Source: Sabellastarte sp. h YS-2021
Taxonomy: Eukaryota > Annelida > Polychaeta > Sabellida > Sabellidae
Direction: 5' to 3'
NCBI GenBank assembly: GCA_964017235.1
Contig: OZ024927.1
Span: 25,129,160-25,193,159, forward strand
DNA: 64,000 nt
Position 1 is the stretch's first letter, and every line of letters starts with the position of its first letter. The notes beneath the pieces are model-generated. The model did no database searches. It saw nothing but the letters and a program-made list of their open reading frames with translations, and was not told the DNA's origin. The translations under genes were made by a program, and so were the position numbers. Shown piece by piece: positions 55,048 through 64,000 of the stretch.

Positions 55048-56142
55048 ATGTCCACCCATGAACCTTTTGCCAAAATTGTACAGTAGTCTTACAGGACCCT
55101 GTTTCATTTGTAAAATATATCAATGATGCTTAAATATTTGTTAGTGTAGATGTAAATTATTTCAGCTTCATGCCTTTTTGCATTGGTTGGGTCGAAAATT
55201 TTGACGAAATCACTCTATCTTGCACGGTTAAGAAGATAGAAGCAAATTCCTGTTTTTCTATTTTTGGCAAAAATTTGAAAATTCAAAATGGCCGCCATTT
55301 TGGGGAAAAGGAAATTTTTTTGAAAATTGCCAAGAGTACATTTCTTAGATACCCTTTGGGTCGAAAATTTCAACAAAATAACTCTATTTTGCACGGTTAA
55401 GGCAAATTTGTGTTTTTCCATTTTGGGCAAAAATTCGAAAATTCAAAATGGCCGCCATATGTGGGGAGGGGAAAATTTTTTGAAAATTGCAAGAGTACAT
55501 TTCTTAGATACCCTGTGGGTCGAAAATTTCGACGAAATCGCTCTATCTCGCACAGTTAAGGAGATAGAAGCAATTTTGTGTTTTGCCATTTTTGGCAAAA
55601 ATTCGAAAAATCAAAATGGCCGCCATTTTTGGGGAGGGGAAATTTTTTTTTGAAAATTGCAAAGAGTACATTTCTTGGATACCCTGTGGGTCGAAAATTT
55701 CGACGAAATCGCTCTATCTCGCATGGTTCAGGAGATATGAGCACATTTGCCTTTTTCAGTATTCAAAATAGCCAATTACTCATTTATTTAATTAATTACT
55801 CACTCATCTATGAAGCAATTCCCCCCAAAAGCAATCCCATACAAGCTATTAACCCAATGAACCTCCATACCAAATTTCAGAAAGCTAGGCTTAATAGCAT
55901 TCCTTAAAATGTCTGGAAACCAAAGAGCTACTCAAAAGTAGCAAAGTAGCTATTACTCAGTTAGCTATAGAGCTATCATCACCAAAAGCAATCCCATACA
56001 AGCTATTAACCCAATAAACCTGCATGCCAAATTTGGTAAAGATAGGATAAGAACTGTTGCCTAAAATGTCTGGAAACCAAGTGGGACGCCGGACGGCGGA
56101 AAAAGCAAAAATAATATGTCCACCCCCCAGTGGGGTGGACAT
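55048..56142 (+). mobile_element. Tandem-repeat element with terminal hairpin (pearl/HINE-like), 1.1 kb
   Basis: The left end ATGTCCACCCA (55048-55058) is inverse, with one change, to GGGGTGGACAT (56132-56142). The latter pairs with ATGTCCACCCC (56116-56126) as a terminal hairpin. The core holds about four copies of a 165-bp unit (55188-55750) with GGGTCGAAAATTTCGACGAA, TCGCTCTATCTCGCAC and AAAATGGCCGCCATTTT. A second section (55800-56090) duplicates AGCAATCCCATACAAGCTAT. A GC-rich block (gggacgccggacggcgg) precedes the hairpin. Confidence 0.72.
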
Positions 56143-56504
56143 AATTAAATGCCAACTTGTGGACGACTGACATTAATGTTATATTAAAGCAATGGTAAAA
56201 TGATAAGATATAATATTTATGGACTCATTGGTTTACTATTTTTGACACGTGTGTCAGAAAATTTATTTAACAAATAACAACCACCAGAAAATGTACACAG
56301 TTGTTTATAAAGAACATCCAATTAAAAAGATAAATGATGAAACCATTTTGTCATGAAAAATTCATTTGGATCAAAGAAATGCTTGACAGATATAAATAAT
56401 CAGACAGAATCTTGGGAAATGGGCTAATAAGACTTTGATTTTTGTAGGACTTATGGTAAAACGTGTACGAATTTAAAACACAAGTACTTATTTACTGTAT
56501 TAAA

Positions 56505-56898
56505 TAGGGCTGCGAACGAGTACTCGAGCCTCGATAGATGAGTCGATCTTGGCTAGTACTCGAGTCCATTTTAAGTACTCGGTTACTTGCGAGTATTGCA
56601 TTGTATTATCGCCCACGTAATGAAACGTTTGTGTAAAATATGCTGCATTTCAGCATTTCCGTCACATAACATCAATTAAAGTTGTTGTTTTCGCTTGAAA
56701 ACCTATAATTTACTCAATAATCTATAATATCTGGTTAAATAGGAGACGTTTTTCTTCAAAAGTTTTGTTTCCGGAATCGACTATTTGTTTACAGAAGACT
56801 TCTAATGGTGGGAACTAAATCTCGCGGTTACTCGAATTCGGGCCGGTTGTCAGAGGGCGAGTACCTGATGCCGTTTTTTTGTACCCGTCACTGCCCTA
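56505..56898 (-). mobile_element. hAT-like MITE, family B, 394 bp
   Basis: Ends TAGGGCTGCGAACGAGTACT and TACCCGTCACTGCCCTA. Duplication GTATTAAA/GTATTAAC (7 of 8). Inverse orientation to the copy at 40427. Confidence 0.88.
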
Positions 56899-56905
56899 GT
56901 ATTAA

Positions 56906-57385
56906 CCCTTTTGCTACCATCTATGACGTCTAGCAGTCGACGCTTATGTGTATTACCAGGTACCATGTCTGTCGACTCAGGGTCGACGGCAATAATATTG
57001 ATTTTTTCTTTCCCTTCAGTATACTGCAATACGTTTTCTTTGGTTCATAAGTATTAAAACGATTGCTTAAGTAAAATATATGTATGTTATGCCATATTTT
57101 AAACAAAAATCGCCATTTTTAGCTATTTTAACTGGTTTCTGTAAATATTGCCGTATTTACCGCATATAACTGCATATTGTTTACTTGTGGTTATATTTAT
57201 TTGGGAAATTCCCACGAATTTCCCCATTCGACTTTCATCAATTCCTAATGAAATATGCCGAAAAATACCGCAAATGAAGTGTATAAGGTAGGGAGTTAAT
57301 GTTTTACTTTATTGGCGTTTCTTACGTGATATGACGTCATATGGCTACAGTCCCATGGAATAATGTTCCTTCAGTAGCGAAAGGG
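56906..57385. mobile_element. piggyBac-type MITE, 480 bp
   Basis: The termini CCCTTTTGCTAC and GTAGCGAAAGGG are inverse with one change, and TTAA flanks both sides (56902-56905, 57386-57389). TTAA duplication with CCCTTT/AAAGGG ends is diagnostic of piggyBac-like transposons. The left TTAA overlaps the target duplication of the neighbouring family B element, so the two elements abut. GACGTCTAGCAGTCGAC and TGACGTCATATG inside are palindromic. Confidence 0.9.
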
Positions 57386-57389
57386 TTAA

Positions 57390-58021
57390 GCTATTAACAG
57401 TAGTGCACTTTCTAATTAAACAAAACAATGCAGGGCAATGATTAAGTAAGTGTCTGATATAAAGTAATCGAGTTAGATATAGCTTCATGAAATGTGAGTA
57501 GGTATGATAATAAACTCTTAAATAACATATTTCTGTCAGAATGTGCATGAGAAAATTTTAAGTTTTTCACATTACGGATTAACATATTTAAAGCTCCACA
57601 CTGCACCTATGGTCTAAATTAGATAAACATTTCTGTGTACTTTGACTTTTTCTCGAATTTTGTCAAAAGATTTGTACTTTCTTAACCCTGTTATAATATG
57701 TATGACTTATAAAGAACAAGAAAAATCTCTCTAAACTTGCATAGTGAAGCCTTTTTACTCAGTGAATTTGGAGAATAAAACAGTGATGCAATTGACATTC
57801 TACGCAGTTGCTCAGTTACCCAGCTTCATCAGTCATCCTTCTTGACCTATCAGGCAATACCATATCTTTCCAAAATATGGCCTGTGTAAGTGCTGGCTAG
57901 CAGGAGTAAATATTGATTGATTTGTGATTAATATTGCTTTCAACACACTATAATGAACAGGTCATGTGACAACGGAAAGTTGAGGAGATGGAGGAAAGCA
58001 GTGCATACTAGTTGGTCATCA
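57390..58021. other. Non-coding stretch, nothing recognised
   Basis: No element ends, exon or array seen. Confidence 0.5.
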
Positions 58022-58029
58022 GTCTGCAC

Positions 58030-58408
58030 TAGTGTTACGATCAAAAGTAAATATGGAAACCGGGTCCCAAAAACAAAAATTCGGCAAAAACTGGATTCGT
58101 TTGAATTAGTATACACCAAACTGTGATCATACTGTAAAACCTTCTGCATGTGTACATGAACAATTACTTCAACTAAAATGCGGTTTATTTTTTGATAAAA
58201 TCTGACGTTCTGGATATTATTTCACTGTACATTGGCAAAATATTACACAAGTAAATATTTTTAAGCATTTTTGTGCAATATTTTATACCTTTGAGGTGAA
58301 ATATGTGCCATTTCGGGAACCGATTCTTGGACTTTTGTCACCGGATTTCGTTTACGTTTATAGGAATCAAATAGAAACCAACTATCCGGTTTGCCGTCTT
58401 TAGCACTA
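58030..58408 (+). mobile_element. hAT-like MITE, family E, 379 bp, perfect 8-bp TSD
   Basis: Ends TAGTGTTACGATCAAAAG and TTGCCGTCTTTAGCACTA. The duplication GTCTGCAC is exact (58022-58029, 58409-58416). A related copy in inverse orientation lies at 61322-61656. Confidence 0.9.
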
Positions 58409-58416
58409 GTCTGCAC

Positions 58417-59490
58417 TAAAAAACTCTTGGTCAGTGGAATGAATACATCTACAAATTTTTCCGTATGGGTCAGGGCTACTTATATAGAGTTTTCAGAAAT
58501 TCATTAGTGTGAATGGAAACACACAAACAATGATAAAGTATATATTTGAGTCCATTTTCTGTGAACCATGCAATATTTCTAATAAACTTACCTCTGGCAA
58601 AATGCAAGTGTATGCCATTTTTTCTTCAAAATACAAACCATGGAGTATTTAAGATACTCGAAAGCCTTAATCACTATTCCTGGCCTGGGGAATGATTATT
58701 TTCAAATGACAGGATGCACTGAATTATTCAAGGAGTTCTGTACCAGGGGGGTTTATTTCTAAGAGGCATTAATTTAAGCTGTGGCAATGTTTTAGATACT
58801 TATGGTATAAAAACAGCATACTGGCACAGAGAAAAGGGGATAACCATAACAATGTAGGGGCAAAAACCTTGTAGCTATAAAATGTCTGAATCTATGAGCT
58901 AGTGGCATGGGCGTGTGAGAGGGGGTTGTAATCATCAATCTCAAACTGTTACCAATAATACCCAAACTGATAAAAAATCCCACAAACACTGTGATTCCCT
59001 ATTGATGTCTGGGTACAAGAGCTCATGATTCTTTATTTTCTAAGCCAGTATACCTGACCTTTGAGTAAGTTTCAGTGACGGGGAATGGGAGTGACAGGGT
59101 TGACTAAGTATAATCCATATACGCAGGTTATATTACCCTGTATTCATCCCAAAATTACCTGAATTCTTCAAATGATAGTACTTTGTTTTGCATAAGGAAC
59201 AGGGATGTGGGGTACGCATGAAGCAAACGCTCAGAATGCCCAAGTCTAAGAGTCTAACATTAAAAATAACTCCTCAAAATATTATGTTTTACTCTATTTT
59301 TGTCTACCATTACCCTATATTATTTATTGGTCACCTAGTGTCATCTTTATTACCAACCTTGTTCCAATACTAACAACAATGTAAAGGTATCAAAATAAGT
59401 GGCTTGCTATGTATCGTGAATGCCAACTGGATAAGACTATCACAGGGTAGTACAAAGCGATTCAAAAGTCTTAAAAGCATTTCCATGGCA
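58417..59490. other. Non-coding stretch, nothing recognised
   Basis: AT-rich; no exon or element ends supported. Confidence 0.5.
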
Positions 59491-59692
59491 GCAGTTGTTG
59501 CCAGATACCCCCTCAAAACCTAATCTGATCCAGATCCCCCTTCGGGTAAATATATCCTGAAAATTTTGTGAAATCCATCCACTGGTTTAGGCTATGAAAC
59601 ACCCACAAACTTCATGTTTGTGTGTTGCCTTCTGGATGGACGGGGCAGGTGATCACTATAACCACAGTCTTTATGGGCTGGCGTTAAAAACA
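59491..59692 (+). mobile_element. 3' end of a hairpin-type element (fragment)
   Basis: A GC-rich box (ggatggacggggcaggtga) is followed by ATCACTATAACC and an imperfect hairpin (TAACCACAG...GGCTGGCGTTA), then an A run. This matches the 3' layout of the four complete hairpin elements here. The 5' end was not found, so it is probably truncated. Confidence 0.45.
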
Positions 59693-60050
59693 AGCCATGT
59701 ATGTTGACACACTGAACACAAACTGGTGAGATCTAATTATCATTTAAATTTGTCAACCTTATATTTGTCTTTAATTTAATTTTCTTTCTTTTCAGAGATT
59801 TTGGACAATTTATTACTTTTGGTAAATTACTCTATATCAACCACCACATTTACTTTACTGGTATTTCATATTGGTTACAACTAAAACCTGTATTTTTTGA
59901 CAGTTATTGTGATGTAGACAGATATCTGACTTAATTTATGTCACAAGTTATATAACTTTATTAACTTTTGTTTGGTGTAAATAAATCTCTTGGAAATAAA
60001 ATGTGAAAGAACTGCTAAATAAGTGAAATTTGGTTGAAAATGGATATAAA

Positions 60051-60442
60051 TAGGGGTGGGACGAGTACAAATAATTCGGGTCGATTACTCGCAGATAAAA
60101 ACTCGACTCGACATCGAGCCCTCGCGACATTTAGTATCCACCATAACAGGAAACGACATCCAATATGGCGGCTCCCGTAAACGAAAAAAATATAAAGATA
60201 AAAGCTTTGAATCGCTTCAATTAGCTATTGTCAGCACATAATATCATTAATTTTATGTTACAAATGGTGGATTATGCGATTTAATGAAAGTAAGGTATGT
60301 TATTTATGTTTTATTAACTAAAAAACGTAACCGGTTCTATAGGTTGTTATATATACACGAGTAATCGACCCTAAGAATTGGGGTCGAATTTTCATGAAAT
60401 TCGCCTCGCTCGGCGAGTGTCGACTGCTCGGTCACACCCCTA
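60051..60442. mobile_element. hAT-like MITE, 392 bp, perfect 8-bp TSD
   Basis: Ends TAGGGGTGGGACGAGTAC and TGCTCGGTCACACCCCTA. The duplication GATATAAA is exact (60043-60050, 60443-60450). The body has CCAATATGGCGGCTCCCGTA (60160-60179) and GGTCGATTACTCG with the inverse CGAGTAATCGACC. Confidence 0.92.
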
Positions 60443-60450
60443 GATATAAA

Positions 60451-61321
60451 GCAATAAAATTAAACCTATTGGTGAGTTTTAATGGAAAAACAAGACCAGG
60501 TATTTGTTTGGAAAGCACTGAACCAGATTCAAGTAACCACATTTTAGGTGTAACAGAGAAGTAAAGATGGCACATGGTCTAAATAAATGTAACAAACTGT
60601 TAAATATGAAAACACGGAAAATTATGTGCAACACTATTACCAGGTAGATAAATCTGACTGAATACTTAGGTTTACCCAAGTAGTTCGTGGATTTAAACTA
60701 TATTGAATAGTTTTTAGATATCTGCTAAGAATAATTCCTTATTACTATAATTATTATTATTAATTGTATAATAATATTAATGCAAACATTTTGCATAACC
60801 TATCAAACAAAAATTTGCAGGAAAAATGGTTAACAACTTGGACACTTGAAGTTGTGTTCGCTCTGAAACCAGGTAAACATGACAAGAGACCTGAATGAGG
60901 ACATCATGAAGCATGGAAAGCAAGATAGTTTGCCTGTATTCTGTTGGCCATAATTTAACGTGAAAACATTGCATGATGTTTAAATCCACTCATAATTTAA
61001 TTTGTCATGAAAATAGATGTGTAAACTTATCATATTCAATCACTGCCTATACAAAATACCTGCTGAAGCTTGAACACTTTTTATAATTTTACTTTCGATC
61101 CACAATATACTTTATAAATAAATTTCTTTTTTTAATTAAGTGAATGCAATGATTATATTTATGTACATCACATACTCTAATACTCTGTGTTATAATTTTT
61201 CTGTATTAAATAGTATGGTGGTTTTACAAATTGACTTTCTTACACTAAAAATCAAACCCTTTCTAACTGAATAAACCATACTTTTATATCTGTTGGCAAT
61301 ACATTCATTCCGTCCAAAGAT
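60451..61321. other. Non-coding stretch, nothing recognised
   Basis: AT-rich; no supported feature. Confidence 0.5.
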
Positions 61322-61656
61322 TAGTGGTAAGAACTGCAAACCGGATAGTTGGTTTCTGTTCGATTCATATAAACATAAATGAAATCCAGATATAGACCTC
61401 TAAGAACAGATCCCCAAAAGATAAAATATCACACCAAAACACTTAATAATGTGTTCTTGTATTATATTTGTTAGTATACACTGCATTAATATCTAAAACG
61501 TTTCATTTACATCACAACCCCCTTTTGTTATTGCTACATTTCACGCATACACATAGAACATTTTAGTTTGGTGTATACTAATTTGAACAAATCCAGTTCC
61601 TGTTAAATTTAGTTTTCGGGACCTGGTTTCCAAATTTTCCTTTGATCGTAACACTA
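61322..61656 (-). mobile_element. hAT-like MITE, family E, 335 bp
   Basis: Left end TAGTGGTAAGAACTGCAAAC and right end CTTTGATCGTAACACTA are the inverse of the family E copy at 58030. Shared interior includes AAACCGGATAGTTGGTTTCT. The flanking 8-mers no longer match, so the insertion is older. Confidence 0.75.
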
Positions 61657-63743
61657 TGAAATACTGAAAATGACTGACTTGTGAACAGATAAGTGAAGAT
61701 GTGGAATTGCCAAATACCTTCAAGTTAAGGTGACCACTGAGGCTGAAAGAATAAATTAACCATGTGAACCGAACATTGAGTTACCCAAGCACTAGCAGAT
61801 GCCAATGTTGTTGACTGGTTAACTGTTTTCTTATATATATCCCATTATGTGGGTTTTATGCAATCGTAAGAATTGTAAATATTTCAAGACCTAAAACAGT
61901 ATCAAATTAAAGCATTTTATGTGTGTTTATTGCTAGAATATAAAAACATGATGTTAATATTTGGGTGTCTCTTCTACTTTTCTAGCTTCAAGCCATCTGT
62001 AATTATAGTTTGTTTACGCCCAGGACACATGTCCATGTGATGTTTTCAGTATTTCCGCAGACATGCCAAAAATCAGAAACCAGTTAGTCGTACAGTTAAT
62101 ACAAGCAGCTACCCTCTGTTAATACATTATGCTAATCACTTCAGTCTTAGTGACATCTGGTGTGATAGGAGCAATTACTGAGAGCCTTGAATGCCCTTAA
62201 AAACAGAACTCCCTTATAAATACCACGTCTCCAAAATGCCTTTGTCAATAAAATTTTCCATGACCTAGATATCCCGGTTAAATTAAACTACTTATTTGGC
62301 CTTTCAGAATTTAATTTCAACAACACTCAAATAAGTATATGTATATATATAAACATCTTCCATTGTTTCCCTATTTTATCACTAAGCACTGACATATTTT
62401 AATTGCTGCAAGATTTATCAGAAAACTGGGGCCAACCACAGCAGTTTTTAACACGTCTGAGGTCAGAGGCTTTAATTTCCCTTGAGTTATGACCTAACAG
62501 AACAGTGCAGTTACAGTCCCATTACACTGGGTGGTGAGGCCCCAAAACCAGAATCTCTGCTACACAGGGACTCACTTCTCATCAGCTCTAAACACTTACT
62601 TCATTAACAACTGAAACCTGGCGAAAGAACAGGGTTGTCTTTTTTACCCTAAATGAGGTACTGTTTCATGCTATTGTTTAACACCAATAGCTCTTTTCAG
62701 AGCTTTAAAATTTTCAAAAGTTATCGCTCAAGTTGACTGATATAAGAAAAGCCTGAATAGGTTTTTGTGTAATTACTAATAAGTAATAACTATATTTTAT
62801 ATCAATGAGTTTATACATATGCATAGGTTCTTTATAATTACAAATAACTACATTTTATATCACTGAGTTTATAATCTAAGTATAAACTTTTACTAGTGTA
62901 ATCAATAACAGAAAGACAATGCACTTGGATGACCTTTTGGCATTAAAGATGTAAATACATTAAAAGTGTGTCAAAATCAAATGCTTGAATTCAACTAATC
63001 TGACTTACGGTTGCCAATGTAAAAGCTTTACAATATCTACTGGATATGGATTACCATTTCATCAATAGTACAGAATAGGTTTTTTAAACAACCATCACCA
63101 TATAAATTATCCCTTAAAAGAGGGTCTCACAACTAAAAGTAACTGACAAAAAAAAATTTGTTTTTTGTATCTTTTATGATAATGTACCTTACATTTATTC
63201 TGAAAAACTAAAGTTTTTTCCAGCATCAGAAATGTAAGCAAATATGATCATGTATTATAACTCTGTTAAATGAATACAAGGCTATTTTTTATTTCTTTCC
63301 ATATTCATTGAAACAGAAACGAAGTAATGCAAAAGCATAATATTCCTTTTTTCTCTCTTTTGTGAACACCTTTTCACAAAGGACTGCATATGCTTTATAA
63401 GAGTTCCATTCTAAGGGGCTCTTTGTGAAGCAGTTTTATTTGTATATTTCATTTCCCAAAGTGACAGTGAATAAAAGAAGCAATGTGACCTCCTCAAACT
63501 TGGCTATAAAATAGTAATGATGTCAAAAAATGGGATTCCCTTGCATGTATAAAATTCCCCACATGGAAAGTATTGCAAACCTCATTACTTTAAAGAATAT
63601 TTATACCATTACAGGACAGTTTCTTATTTTGCAGGTAATTCTGCAGAATAACTCAAACCTTTATGAAGAGTCTTCCATGTACTTTACAGGATAATTGGTT
63701 AATTGGGTTCATGTTTTCTGGATTTTTGTTCAATAGTACTTGA
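61657..63743. other. Non-coding stretch, nothing recognised
   Basis: AT-rich, presumably the long upstream intron of the CELF-like gene. RRM1/RRM2 coding motifs were looked for on both strands and not found. Confidence 0.5.
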
Positions 63744-64000
63744 TACAGGTGGGACAGTTTACAGAAATCAAAACCAGTTACCAGGGCTTTGAAACGAAAC
63801 AAAACAAAATCTGGTATTTAGAATGCTTGTTAATGTGCAATGAAAATTAGTCTTAAGCGTACATGAGCCAGCACTTGCAACTGGAAACACTTTTTGACAG
63901 ATAATATAAGTATGTAAACATGATTTTTGCTCAATATAAAGTACAAATGTGACATATTTTACAAAATATATTTTTTGTCCCTCTGGTAAGTATCAGCCAT
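63744..64000 (+). mobile_element. hAT-like MITE, family D, cut by the window end
   Basis: TACAGGTGGGACAGTTTACA and AACCAGTTACCAGGGCTTTG match the family D copy at 48790 in order and spacing; the right end lies beyond base 64000. Confidence 0.75.

Overview
This is an AT-rich, intron- and repeat-dense stretch of an animal nuclear genome. It has long introns, tRNA-derived SINEs, very many hAT-type miniature elements, and tandem-repeat elements with terminal hairpins like those described in bivalves. I infer a lophotrochozoan, most likely a mollusc, but no single feature proves it. No bacterial genes, true tRNA/rRNA genes or CRISPR arrays were seen.

The host gene is one minus-strand gene occupying about the left two thirds of the window: the 3' half of a CELF/Bruno-like (CUGBP, Elav-like) RNA-binding protein. 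Eleven coding exons can be placed with GT-AG junctions and continuous frame. They run from the end of RRM2 (43138-43305), through a long Gln/Ser/Gly/Ala-rich linker coded by eight exons (42559-42652 down to 7093-7176, including a 27-nt microexon at 18708-18734), to RRM3 (5645-5788 and 5014-5141) and the stop codon. RRM1, the first part of RRM2 and the promoter must lie beyond base 64000. The region left of 5014 is 3' UTR and/or downstream sequence. Every exon from 40217 down to 5645 is in symmetric 1-1 phase, so each can be skipped without changing the frame.

The intron between the exons at 40152 and 30494 holds a complete DIRS-type tyrosine-recombinase retrotransposon (about 30768-37123), in the same orientation as the host gene. 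It has 172-bp inverted terminal repeats that read identical, an internal complementary region (31043-31139) that reproduces the joined ends, and three long intact overlapping frames: gag-like, RT/RNase H/Dam-like, and tyrosine recombinase. It also has a 3' tail with three UGUAAAUA motifs and a 38-nt A tract. It looks young and possibly competent.

The rest of the introns is a dense record of DNA transposons. There are at least eight hAT-like MITE families, many with exact 8-bp target duplications, including a three-level nest at 47338-48732. There is also a Tigger/pogo-like element (15468-16287) and a piggyBac-type element with TTAA ends (56906-57385). Four elements (9279-10052, 20083-21212, 23654-26890, 55048-56142) share one design: a 5' end of about 11-12 bp repeated inverted as the outer arm of a 3'-terminal hairpin, around a tandem-repeat core. 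A LINE 3' remnant, several SINEs and one unassigned 148-codon frame (45210-45656) complete the inventory.
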